A DNA stretch of 64,000 nucleotides from Aquimarina sp. U1-2. GTDB taxonomy: Bacteria; Bacteroidota; Bacteroidia; Flavobacteriales; Flavobacteriaceae. Positions 10,794 through 19,011 of the stretch are shown piece by piece. Below the pieces are notes generated by a model, which did not search any database, had not been told where the DNA came from, and was given only the letters and a program-made list of their open reading frames with translations. The translations under genes and the position numbers were made by a program. The stretch covers positions 62,001 to 126,000 of the forward strand of contig NZ_JAGKIK010000003.1 in NCBI RefSeq assembly GCF_017897595.1. The letters are read 5' to 3'. Each line of letters opens with the position of its first letter. Position 1 is the first letter of the stretch.

Positions 10794-10837
10794 ATAAAAA
10801 GTCCCAAGGCCAAATAGTTAAGACCTCAGGAACTTTT
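10794..10837 (-). terminator. Candidate rho-independent terminator of the choice-of-anchor I gene
   Basis: An imperfect inverted repeat AAAAGT-C-CC ... GG-A-ACTTTT. Read on the minus strand it ends in GGGACTTTTT followed by ATTTTT, a reasonable U-tract. It lies between the stop of the minus-strand gene at 10968 and the start of der. Confidence 0.6.
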
Positions 10838-10967
10838 CATAATTGATAGTCAGTCAGTGAAATAATTACTTAATCAAAGATAGTAAGTATTGCGATTAAC
10901 TCGGTTACTGTAAAACAACAAATTTTTTATGGAACTATATTAAATATTTGATAATCAATATGTTGAT

Positions 10968-12491
10968 TTATTTTATTTCGTAGATTGCCACCGTGTTAGA
11001 GACCTCATGAGTAACCATGATTAGGTGATTTCCTGTCGGACTGTCTTTGGCTTCTATAGCTATCAGACCTTCGGGGGAGATATCTGCATCATCCTGTAAC
11101 CATTCTAAAAATTCGGGATGATAAGGATTAGAGATATCATAGACCATTATGCCACCGGTTCTTTCTAAACCAACAAACAATAAGGTTTTATCACCCACCC
11201 GTAAAGTCTCTACGGCTTCTGGCTCTGCACCCTTATCATCAGATCTGTTATCGGCTTCACTACCTTCATTTGAGTTGAAAGCAGCAGGATTCAACTCAAA
11301 AATAGTTTTTCCTATCTGATCGCCACTATCGTAGATCAACGTTCCTGATGTAGACCAAATCGTAAAAGAGCGTCCTCCATAAGCGTAGATAGCATCGTAA
11401 TCTCCGTCTCCATCAACATCCCCGTTGGCTGTAGTAGTTTTTAATCTGCCCAGATTCTCATCTAACTGTAAGGTTTCCGCATTGGGAAAAATGATAGGAT
11501 CAAGCAAGAGATCTTTAACTCTAGTTTCTTCTGAAAAACCATCATAGTCACGTGCATCTCCTTCGTTTGCTGTAATTAAGAATTCACCTCCACGTATTTT
11601 TGCAAATGTTATAGCATCTGGATGATAGAACCCGAAAACTGGCCAATTTTGAAAATTGCCAACAATACCATCTTCATCACTAGCATCTATTTGGTTATAT
11701 GCCAATGAATAATCTTTTACGCCTAACCCAAGCACAGTTGTTATCGTTTTAGTATCTAGGTTTACAATGGCAATCCCGTTATTTTCCTGTAGGGTGACAT
11801 ATGCAAATTTTGAGTTTTCAGAAATAGTTACGTATTCTGGTTCTACATCTTGCGCTAAAGACGCATTGGGGCCGAAAACCCTAAAATCATTACCTATGTC
11901 GCGACCATTAAATCCTGAAAACCCTAATGTAGATACCTGACCTTGTACGACATCTATAATACCTATTGAACCTTCGGGATCATTTGTATACAGATCATTA
12001 GGTTCACCTTCATTGGCAACAACGATGTATTTACCATCTGGGCTAAAAGTCACCATATCTGGTAGTGCACCAACTTCATAACTATTGGTTAACGTTTGTG
12101 TTTCGGCATCATACAATGCTATTGTTCCGTTAGCTTGCTTATTTGAAGAGTTTTCTAGTGCTACTGCTACCTTACCTTTATAAACATCAACACTATTAGG
12201 AACTCCTGATACTACAATATCTGCTCCTTGTATTGGATTGGAAGGATTCGTCAAATCCCAAACCGAAAGTTCTGTTTCATTTGGGTTGACTATAAAAAGT
12301 TTATTGGTTTTGGGGTCGAAGGCAGAGATTTCGGCAAAACCCTCGTCACCAGAACCATTGGTTAAGCTACCTATTTTGCTAAACTGAAGCTCCTCATCTA
12401 CGCCACCACCAGAGTAGTCGTCTAGATCACAAGACGTAAATATTCCTAAAGTTAAGGTTGTAATAAGAATTGATTTGTTAAAGATTTTCAT
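10968..12491 (-). CDS. Choice-of-anchor I family lipoprotein (beta-propeller)
   Basis: A 507-residue protein. The signal peptide ends in a lipobox (LGIFTSC, Cys at about residue 20) followed by acidic residues, indicating an outer-membrane or surface lipoprotein. The body is a beta-propeller of WD/NHL-like blades (NPNETELSVWDLTNP, VVANEGEPND, LITANEGDARDYDG), matching the choice-of-anchor I family whose members vary in anchoring mode. The enzymatic role is not established for the family. A 161-bp palindromic element ends only 19 bp upstream of the start codon, so the native promoter may have been displaced. Confidence 0.88.
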   Translation of the reverse strand: MKIFNKSILITTLTLGIFTSCDLDDYSGGGVDEELQFSKIGSLTNGSGDEGFAEISAFDPKTNKLFIVNPNETELSVWDLTNPSNPIQGADIVVSGVPNSVDVYKGKVAVALENSSNKQANGTIALYDAETQTLTNSYEVGALPDMVTFSPDGKYIVVANEGEPNDLYTNDPEGSIGIIDVVQGQVSTLGFSGFNGRDIGNDFRVFGPNASLAQDVEPEYVTISENSKFAYVTLQENNGIAIVNLDTKTITTVLGLGVKDYSLAYNQIDASDEDGIVGNFQNWPVFGFYHPDAITFAKIRGGEFLITANEGDARDYDGFSEETRVKDLLLDPIIFPNAETLQLDENLGRLKTTTANGDVDGDGDYDAIYAYGGRSFTIWSTSGTLIYDSGDQIGKTIFELNPAAFNSNEGSEADNRSDDKGAEPEAVETLRVGDKTLLFVGLERTGGIMVYDISNPYHPEFLEWLQDDADISPEGLIAIEAKDSPTGNHLIMVTHEVSNTVAIYEIK

Positions 12492-12510
12492 TAGTACTAC
12501 TATTTTGTAT

Positions 12511-12671
12511 GAACTGGTTTAAACTTTTTTGATTTAGGCGAAAAATGAAGGTTTTGTGCTTAAATGAAGTGATTTTTTACTTGCATAGCGGCGCTACGGA
12601 AGTCAAAAATTATGAAATATAAGGGCAAAACAGCATTTTTTTAGCAAATTGAAAAAAGTTTAAACCAGTTC
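12511..12671. mobile_element. MITE-like palindromic element, family A (A1)
   Basis: A 161-bp stretch with perfect 20-bp terminal inverted repeats: left 12511-12530 (GAACTGGTTTAAACTTTTTT) and right 12652-12671, its exact reverse complement. The arms remain complementary with mismatches through to a centre at about 12585-12600 (TAGCGGCGCTACGG), so the whole element can fold as one long hairpin. It is flanked by the possible target duplication TAT (12508-12510 and 12672-12674). It has no coding capacity. Related sequences lie at 46694-46993 and 63912-64000. Confidence 0.75.
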
Positions 12672-12830
12672 TATGATTAAATCCACAAATTTTAGTAAAC
12701 AATGTTTCTTTAACGTTATCCCAAAGATAAATTTAGAATGAACTCATAATCATTCTGCAAATCCTGTAGCAGTATACATTGAATGGTGTCAAATCTTTAA
12801 CGAACTTTTAAGATTTAGACAATAGCTTAC

Positions 12831-12939
12831 AGTAAACTACCTCGGGGGACAAGCCCAATAGGCATTCGTTGAAAACAATTTTTCAATTTCGAGGCAAGCC
12901 TAGGGAGTATTATACCCTTTGGTGGTGCCAATAAAAATA
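12831..12939. repeat. Intergenic repeat family R, full-length copy (R3)
   Basis: A 109-bp copy running from AGTAAACTACCTCGGG, through AAGCCCAATAGGCATTCGTT and a TTGAAAACAATTTTTCAA stem-loop, then CGAGGCAAGCC, to TACCCTTTGGTGGTGCCA and ATAAAAA. Its best match is 37766-37865. With A1 it accounts for most of the 460-bp gap between the choice-of-anchor I gene and era; the remaining roughly 160 bp between them show nothing further. Confidence 0.75.
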
Positions 12940-12951
12940 GTATCCGAATTT

Positions 12952-13836
12952 TTATTGATTGTTATAACCAAAACGTTTCAACTGCCGCTGACTGCTTCTC
13001 CAGTTTTTGTTGACTTTTACATACAATTCTATATGAATCTGTTTTCCAAAGAACTTTTCAAGCTCTTTACGGGCTTCGATACCTACTTTTTTAAGCGCCG
13101 CGCCTTTATGACCAATAATGATCCCCTTCTGCGAATCTCTCTCTACCATAATTACAGAACGTATTCTAATGATATCATCATCTTCAAAAAACTCTTCAGT
13201 TTCAACTTCTACGGCATACGGAATTTCTTTTTTATAATTTGTAAGAATTTTTTCGCGTATGGCTTCGTTTACAAAAAACCGCTCTGGCTTATCTGTTAAT
13301 TGATCTTTTGGATAAAAAGCTGGAGATTTAGGTAATAGTTCTACCAAACGGCCAAATACTTCTTTTATATTAAAATTTTCTAGCGCAGAGATGGGGTAAA
13401 CCTCTGCGTTTGGCACTTTTTGAGACCAAAATTGCACCTGTTCTTCTAGATTTTCCTGATTGGATGTGTCAATTTTATTAATTAATAAAAGTACAGGAAT
13501 GTTGGCATTTTTTATTTTGTTGAAAAAAACTTCATCTTTAAGGGCTCTTTCACCAATTTCGACCATATAAATGAGCACGTCGGCATCTTCGAAAGCAGAT
13601 TTTACGAAATCCATCATAGATTCTTGTAACTCGTATGCCGGTTTAATAATACCGGGAGTATCAGACAAAATGACCTGAAAATCATCTCCGTTTACGATCC
13701 CAAGAATTCTATGTCTTGTTGTTTGCGCTTTGGAGGTGATTATCGATAGCTTTTCTCCAACAAAAGCGTTCATCAATGTCGATTTCCCCACGTTGGGGTT
13801 TCCTATGATGTTAACGAAGCCTGCTTTGTGTGTCAT
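12952..13836 (-). CDS. era: GTPase Era
   Basis: A 294-residue GTPase involved in 16S rRNA maturation and 30S assembly. The G domain shows GNPNVGKST (residues 12-20), the switch region TTRHRILGI, DTPGI and NKID. The C-terminal KH domain has the signature GIIIGHKGAALKKVGIEARKELE shortened here to GHKGAALKK, followed by KVNKNWR. The length is normal. Confidence 0.98.
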   Translation of the reverse strand: MTHKAGFVNIIGNPNVGKSTLMNAFVGEKLSIITSKAQTTRHRILGIVNGDDFQVILSDTPGIIKPAYELQESMMDFVKSAFEDADVLIYMVEIGERALKDEVFFNKIKNANIPVLLLINKIDTSNQENLEEQVQFWSQKVPNAEVYPISALENFNIKEVFGRLVELLPKSPAFYPKDQLTDKPERFFVNEAIREKILTNYKKEIPYAVEVETEEFFEDDDIIRIRSVIMVERDSQKGIIIGHKGAALKKVGIEARKELEKFFGKQIHIELYVKVNKNWRSSQRQLKRFGYNNQ

Positions 13837-13894
13837 ACCTCATGGATTTTTAACAAAGGTATAGTAATATGATGTATTTACTGCATCGTAATGC

Positions 13895-13927
13895 AAAAAA
13901 GCAGCAAACTTTAGTAAGTTTGCTGCT
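13895..13927 (-). terminator. Strong rho-independent terminator
   Basis: A perfect 12-bp stem (AGCAGCAAACTT at 13900-13911 and its complement at 13916-13927) with a four-base loop. On the minus strand it is followed by six U residues (plus-strand A-run 13895-13900). It ends the lipoprotein gene 13954-14484. Confidence 0.9.
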
Positions 13928-13953
13928 CGTTACGATTAAGGAGAATTTAGATA

Positions 13954-14484
13954 CTAAATCCCTAATATTTCTGCATCTACTCGAAACACAGAATACACCT
14001 GGATATCATGATTTTGGTTGATCGTCTCGTCTGTGGTTGTGTTTATCCTTAGACTATATGAATCTCTTTTGACATACTCCTTCAGCTCTACCCCCGTAGT
14101 TTGAAGATCTAATACGTTGGCATTTGTATTTTCAATATTTTCGGCAAAAGCAAGTTCTTGTTCTTCTAAGCCATCGGCTTTTATAAAAATATGCACTTCT
14201 TGTAAAAAGTTAAAATTTCCATCTTCTGGACTTTGAATGGTAAGCCTTAAGGATTTTAGTGTTACACTTTCTATAGCATTACTATTGGTATTGTTATTTT
14301 CGAATTCTGACTGAGAATTTGTTGTGATTGATGGAGTACCTATATTATCCGGTATTTCAATTATGGTTGAGGATGGAATAGTAAACTCTGTTGTATCATC
14401 TACTTCAAAAACGGTAAGCCTGTTTAATTCGTCTTCACAAGATAAAAAAATGGTAAGTGCACAAATAGCAAATAGTTTTTTCAT
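13954..14484 (-). CDS. Hypothetical lipoprotein
   Basis: A 176-residue protein with a lipoprotein signal peptide (MKKLFAICALTIFLSC, Cys at residue 16, followed by Glu-Asp). The mature part is predicted mostly beta with repeated Asn/Thr-rich stretches and no motif I recognise. It has its own strong terminator downstream and sits between an AGCS symporter gene and era on the same strand. Function unknown. Confidence 0.75.
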   Translation of the reverse strand: MKKLFAICALTIFLSCEDELNRLTVFEVDDTTEFTIPSSTIIEIPDNIGTPSITTNSQSEFENNNTNSNAIESVTLKSLRLTIQSPEDGNFNFLQEVHIFIKADGLEEQELAFAENIENTNANVLDLQTTGVELKEYVKRDSYSLRINTTTDETINQNHDIQVYSVFRVDAEILGI

Positions 14485-14545
14485 TATTTATAGTATTTTG
14501 GGGTTCATTGGGTAATATAAAAAAATTATTGTAATTGCCAAATTA

Positions 14546-15889
14546 TCATGACTTTAACTTTGCAAAGTACATCTTTGCTTCTTTATTTACGCTAGGTGCC
14601 AACAACAAGCCTGAAATAACTGTTGGGATAGCCATGATTGCAAACGCACTATCAATAAGATCAATAGCAAATTCAATTTTGACTACAGCAGCAATAACAA
14701 TAGAGATAATGTAGATATAATTATAATACTTTCCGTATTTCGGTTTGGTCAAAAATCCTAAACATACAGTTCCATAATATGAATACGAGAATAACGTTGA
14801 AAATGCAAATATCAGAACCATTATTAAAACCACGACGTTGCCCAAATGGTAAGGAAGTACGGTATTAAATGCATCTAAAGTAAGAGAGATCCCGTTGCTG
14901 CTAGTTTGCTGCCAAACCCCTGTTGACAGTATAGCTAATGCGGTTAATGTACATACTAGCAGGGTGTCGATTGCAGGTCCAATCATTGCTACGAGACCTT
15001 CGCGAATGGGCTCATTGGTTTTTGCTGTACCGTGCATCATCGGGGCAGTTCCTACACCTGCTTCATTTGAAAAAGCAGCTCTTTTGACGCCAGTCATTAT
15101 AAGATATCCCAACGCACCTCCTGCAGCAGCTTCCCCAAAAAATGCATCTTTAAAAATCAATACAAACATATCTGGCACTATGGTAATCTGCATACTGAGT
15201 ATAGTAATTACAGTAACAAAATAAAGTATCACCATAAAAGGAACTAATTTGCTAGCTACTGCTCCAATTCTTCTGATTCCACCTAAAATCACTACCGAAG
15301 CAATGATTGCCAAACCAATCCCGATGTACCATTTATAGAAATCATCCAGTTCCATCACATCGACTAACGTTTGTGTTAATTGATTTGCAGTAAAAGCAGG
15401 AAGTGTTCCTACCAAGCCTGCCATTGCGAAAAGAACCGCAAGAGGCTTCCATCGTGCTCCTAACCCGTTACTGATGACGTACATAGGACCACTATATGTG
15501 TTACCATTTTTATCTGTGGTACGATACATAACCGCAAGCGAGCAGGTGTAAAATTTGGTAGCCATTCCGATCAAAGCACTTATCCACATCCAAAAAACTG
15601 CTCCGGGACCTCCTGCTACAATCGCTACGGCTACTCCGCTAATATTCCCCATACCTACAGTTGCAGCAATTGCAGAAGACAATGCCTGAAAATGACTTAG
15701 CTGACCCGGAGTGTTATTTTGATCATACTTACCACGAAGTACATCTATACCGTGTTTAAAATAGAAATACGGAGTAAACCGAGAATATATAAGAAAGAAA
15801 AAACCACCACCAATAAGTAACACAAGTAAAGGCCAATCCCAAACCCAAGAGCTAAAACTTGCAACAAGACCTTCTACTGTTTCGAACAT
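14546..15889 (-). CDS. Alanine/glycine:cation symporter family protein (AGCS)
   Basis: A 447-residue inner-membrane transporter with about 10-11 hydrophobic helices. Family signatures are GPGAVFWMWISALIGMATKF (residues about 93-112) and the block AFSNEAGVGTAPMMH near residue 275. AGCS members import Ala or Gly with Na+ or H+; substrate choice cannot be read from the sequence. A palindromic repeat lies about 80 bp upstream of the start. Confidence 0.92.
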   Translation of the reverse strand: MFETVEGLVASFSSWVWDWPLLVLLIGGGFFFLIYSRFTPYFYFKHGIDVLRGKYDQNNTPGQLSHFQALSSAIAATVGMGNISGVAVAIVAGGPGAVFWMWISALIGMATKFYTCSLAVMYRTTDKNGNTYSGPMYVISNGLGARWKPLAVLFAMAGLVGTLPAFTANQLTQTLVDVMELDDFYKWYIGIGLAIIASVVILGGIRRIGAVASKLVPFMVILYFVTVITILSMQITIVPDMFVLIFKDAFFGEAAAGGALGYLIMTGVKRAAFSNEAGVGTAPMMHGTAKTNEPIREGLVAMIGPAIDTLLVCTLTALAILSTGVWQQTSSNGISLTLDAFNTVLPYHLGNVVVLIMVLIFAFSTLFSYSYYGTVCLGFLTKPKYGKYYNYIYIISIVIAAVVKIEFAIDLIDSAFAIMAIPTVISGLLLAPSVNKEAKMYFAKLKS

Positions 15890-15968
15890 AGATTAGTGTA
15901 GTTATGATAAAAGTAACGTAAAAATTAAAGAGATCCACATGATAATCTATATACTTTAATGATTACTA

Positions 15969-16132
15969 ATACCAAATCTACCATAAAATAACACAAATTT
16001 CCTTGTTCATTTTCCCTCCTGCTTCATTGAAAAATAATTCCGTAGCTATGACTATGCGATAATTTTACGGCTTCGAAGGAGAGAAAAGCAACTTCGCACC
16101 CTTTATATACCATTTTATAGCATATTTGGTAT
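15969..16132. mobile_element. MITE-like palindromic element, family B
   Basis: A 164-bp stretch with imperfect 21-bp terminal inverted repeats: ATACCAAATCTACCATAAAAT (15969-15989, first 20 bases ATACCAAATCTACCATAAAA) and the inverted ATTTTATAGCATATTTGGTA at 16112-16131. The arms are partly complementary up to a centre near CCGTAGCTATGACTATGCG. It has no coding capacity. A solitary end-like fragment (CTAACACCAAATCTAC) occurs at 22836-22851. It fills most of the gap between the AGCS gene and the SpoU methyltransferase. Confidence 0.6.
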
Positions 16133-16144
16133 AAATTAATAAGA

Positions 16145-16609
16145 TCATCTTATAAATCTCGGCTTATCGATTCCTCGATCATACATAATAATACTTCCTG
16201 CCACGGCAACGTTGATGCTTAATTTGGATGCGAATTTTACTAAAAATTGTGATTTCTCGATTGCTTTTTTAGATAACCCATGATCTTCTGCTCCTAAAAG
16301 GTATACACATCGTTTAGGATGTTTGAATGTTTCTAGTGCCTCGGCATCTTTTGTTAACTCTACCCCGACCAACATCGCTCCTTTAGGTAAATGTTTATAA
16401 AAATCTTCAAACGTATCATAATGAAAATAAGGCATAGCTTTAATTGCGTTGTGCGTATCGCATGCTTGTTTGGCATAACGATTTCCGATGGTAAAAATAA
16501 AACTTGCTCCCATATTTTGAGCAGAACGCCATAAAACCCCTAAATTTTCAGGTGTTTTTCCATTTTGGATACCAATACCAAAAAATTCGTTTTCAAAATT
16601 ATCTATCAT
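16145..16609 (-). CDS. TrmH/SpoU family RNA methyltransferase
   Basis: A 154-residue SPOUT methyltransferase. The three family motifs are present: motif 1 ENLGVLWRSAQNMGA (residues 21-35), motif 2 VYLLGAEDHGLS and motif 3 INVAVAGSIIMYDRG, which form the knotted SAM-binding site. It is the short form, similar in size to TrmL, without an extra RNA-binding domain. The target (tRNA or rRNA 2'-O-methylation) cannot be told. The conserved motif 1 Arg is present. Confidence 0.9.
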   Translation of the reverse strand: MIDNFENEFFGIGIQNGKTPENLGVLWRSAQNMGASFIFTIGNRYAKQACDTHNAIKAMPYFHYDTFEDFYKHLPKGAMLVGVELTKDAEALETFKHPKRCVYLLGAEDHGLSKKAIEKSQFLVKFASKLSINVAVAGSIIMYDRGIDKPRFIR

Positions 16610-16688
16610 GAATATTGCATACAGTGAGTTGGGTAGTAAAAAAGGAGTTCATTAAACTATCGTTCGATTGTATTCAACTTTTTATATC

Positions 16689-17537
16689 CTAAGAATTGAC
16701 CATGCTATACTTTAAATAAGCATTTTTCAACTTACTATCATATTTATTTTTTTTATATCCCGGACCATTATAACCCTCGGCAAATCTAGCCCAATTTTTT
16801 TCTTTGATCCAGTCGATTAATGGTTTGCCTTTAAAAGAGGTTTTTTGGATAAATTTTCCAAAAGCCTTGAGATGTTCACGCTCATGTTCATACATTTCTG
16901 AGACAAAATGATCTATAGATGCATACCCCAAATGATCGTAGTGAAAGCCCATAATTTGAAAAGCCCCCCAGGAGGCTGAGCAATAAGCCGCATCATGAAA
17001 AGAAGATACGTCTGAGATTCCTGCCGCTTTTTCTAAGCGATCATACTCTCCTGACCCTCCTTTGTAGTGGGTTCTTGTCCACTTTTTATACAGCACATCT
17101 TTGGTATGATTGGATACATACTGAGAGGGGTTTATACCTCTTTTTTCTAATTCCCGCCAAAATATATGTCCTTCAAATAAAATAACAGGTCGACCGTCTA
17201 TCAAAAAACCTTTACCTCTACTTTCTATCTCATTAACAGCTTTTACCATAGCCAACTCCAAGTCAAACTGATCGGCAAAGTCTTTTACATCTTGTTCTGA
17301 TAAAAATTTGTTATTGAAATTGCCCAAACTATCCTCGGCTGCAATAAGTTTTGTCCAGGTTTTTAAGCCTACTACACCGTCTACGACCAGGTCATTTTTG
17401 GATTGAAAATCTTTCACAGCTTCCTGTGTATCTTTACCAAAGAAATTAGAGATGTATACCTCATATCCTAACTTCGTTAAAATTTCTTCTAAATAATATA
17501 CTTCATCTCCTCTTGATCGATATCGCAGTGTTTTCAT
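16689..17537 (-). CDS. N-acetylmuramidase domain protein with peptidoglycan-binding domain
   Basis: A 282-residue predicted peptidoglycan hydrolase. Residues 1-65 form a PG_binding_1 module (LRYRSRGDEVYYLEEILTKLGY, VDGVVGLKTWTKL). The rest is an N-acetylmuramidase domain: VNEIESRGKGF with the likely catalytic Glu near residue 103, then PVILFEGHIFWREL, ASWGAFQIMGFHY and ARFAEGYNGPGY. There is no signal peptide, as in phage endolysins or secretion-system effectors, but no phage or secretion genes are nearby. Export is unexplained. Confidence 0.88.
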   Translation of the reverse strand: MKTLRYRSRGDEVYYLEEILTKLGYEVYISNFFGKDTQEAVKDFQSKNDLVVDGVVGLKTWTKLIAAEDSLGNFNNKFLSEQDVKDFADQFDLELAMVKAVNEIESRGKGFLIDGRPVILFEGHIFWRELEKRGINPSQYVSNHTKDVLYKKWTRTHYKGGSGEYDRLEKAAGISDVSSFHDAAYCSASWGAFQIMGFHYDHLGYASIDHFVSEMYEHEREHLKAFGKFIQKTSFKGKPLIDWIKEKNWARFAEGYNGPGYKKNKYDSKLKNAYLKYSMVNS

Positions 17538-17871
17538 ACATTTAAATCTTTTTAATTTTTTGAAAACGAAATAATTAAAAAATTGAGAACGTATGTAACC
17601 GCTACACTCTCACATTAAAAATTTAAGTATACTAAAATACAAATAATACCGAATCAATTAGTATTCGTGTAGTACAATGGCTAACTACTACTTATCTCTG
17701 CTTTTTACTTGCTTTATACAATTAATGGAAATAGAACTCATGCAATCAAAAGTACTTAAATCCTTAAAATACGAATTCTAGTTTGATCTTTACGAATTCT
17801 AAAACTGGTAAAATAAACATAAAATGTACTACTACTTTTACATGAAATAGCCAACCTCAAAATAAGCTGTT
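17538..17871. promoter_or_regulatory. Divergent intergenic region with 21-bp-spaced direct repeats
   Basis: A 334-bp AT-rich gap between the divergent muramidase and 17872 genes. The visible structure is a pair of identical 11-bp direct repeats TACGAATTCTA at 17770-17780 and 17791-17801, start to start 21 bp. Two direct repeats two helical turns apart are typical of LytTR or AraC binding sites, and two LytTR regulators are encoded 4-6 kb away. Assignment to either is inference. No TAnnTTTG box was found. Confidence 0.35.
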
Positions 17872-18441
17872 ATGAAAAATTTAGTTATCATTATCGTTCT
17901 ATTTCAAAGTTTTCAATTGATCTATGCCCAAGGTGAATTTGTAACTACGAAAAAATACATTGTCACTACTGAAATTTCAGATCGGGGGCAAGACTATCCT
18001 GCTTATCATGTTAGTTTGGTTCGCGCTGATAACAGCTCCGATATTATATCAACGCTTACCATTGCTGACACCGAGCTTTTTGAGGACATCTTTATTACTA
18101 CCTTAGAGAATCCCGGATTAGAGGGAATCTCTGAGGTAATTAAGATGGAGGTTGAATATTTGGCATGTTGTGCACATGTAGCATCTTACTATTTCATGAT
18201 TGATCACGACAACAACATCGTCGAATTGCCTGAAGTTAAAAATGTATATTGTGAAGATTCTGATACCGATTTTCAATATATATTTCCTAATCAAGAATAT
18301 GGTGTGGCAGGAAATATATTAAAGACTCAAACTTTTTATGAAAACAAATCTGATATTAAATATGTGAACCTAAAGCAAAGTCATGCTTGGAATGATAATA
18401 CTATAAGCTTTTCTAAAAACACTGCTATAACAAGTTACTAA
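17872..18441 (+). CDS. Hypothetical secreted protein
   Basis: A 189-residue protein with a clean signal peptide (MKNLVIIIVLFQSFQLIYAQ). The mature part has no motif I recognise; it contains a local Cys-Cys pair (LACCAHVASYYF near residue 102) and another Cys about 30 residues later. It is a single-gene unit with a strong terminator downstream. Upstream it has 21-bp-spaced direct repeats. Function unknown. Confidence 0.7.
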   Translation: MKNLVIIIVLFQSFQLIYAQGEFVTTKKYIVTTEISDRGQDYPAYHVSLVRADNSSDIISTLTIADTELFEDIFITTLENPGLEGISEVIKMEVEYLACCAHVASYYFMIDHDNNIVELPEVKNVYCEDSDTDFQYIFPNQEYGVAGNILKTQTFYENKSDIKYVNLKQSHAWNDNTISFSKNTAITSY

Positions 18442-18499
18442 AAATTAAGTAACACAACTCAATCTGATAGGCAAAAAGGGGGAAACTTTTGTTTATTAT

Positions 18500-18536
18500 A
18501 CCGACAATCCTAATTTAGGTATTGTCGGTTTTGTTT
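18500..18536 (+). terminator. Rho-independent terminator of the 17872 gene
   Basis: A 9-bp perfect outer stem (ACCGACAAT at 18500-18508, ATTGTCGGT at 18521-18529) enclosing a smaller CCTAA/TTAGG stem, followed by TTTTGTTTT. Confidence 0.85.
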
Positions 18537-18768
18537 TGCCCCCTAAATTATTATGTTCTAAAAAATCGTTCGATGCTTCGACCATAGGAAAAAGTGTATT
18601 GAGCTCTTAGAAACGCTTAGGATGACGTAGGATTTTGATTATTAAAAGCTATTCTCGATATAATTTTTATTCATTTCAAGACGAGAATCACTCTAATCGA
18701 CACTTTTCTTTAATATTCCTTTTATCTTTTATATGAATACCCATAATTTAACCTAAACGGTTTGCGTC

Positions 18769-18866
18769 AAGCTGAATACTGGAACGAGTTCAGCACAGGC
18801 TCGTTTCAGCTTCTCATCTCAATGTACTGAAAATAAACGTAATGAGATCCTGAAATGAATTCAGGA
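18769..18866. repeat. REP-like hairpins
   Basis: Two hairpins lie close together. The first (18769-18812) pairs AAGCTGAA and AACGAG with CTCGTT and TCAGCTT. The second (18848-18866) pairs TCCTGAA with TTCAGGA and is followed by TGAC. AGGATGAC-type motifs also occur at about 18620 and fit the short extragenic palindromes common in Flavobacteriia. The rest of the 570-bp gap 18442-19011 shows only the terminator and an isolated TATATTTG box (18983-18990) near the next gene. Confidence 0.45.
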
Positions 18867-19011
18867 TGACTTCTTAGTTAAATTTTAGGTATAATTACGG
18901 ACAATCAATATCTTTTCTAACTGCACAACAAGTTTTATCAGTTAATTTTAAGAGAACTTTAGAACCTCAACATCAGTTTGATTATATTTGTTTTGACCTC
19001 AAAGATTATTT

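Noticed and set aside
12919..13299. Open frame of about 126 codons antisense to era
   Set aside because: It overlaps the conserved Era KH domain; low-complexity Phe-rich translation with no supporting context.
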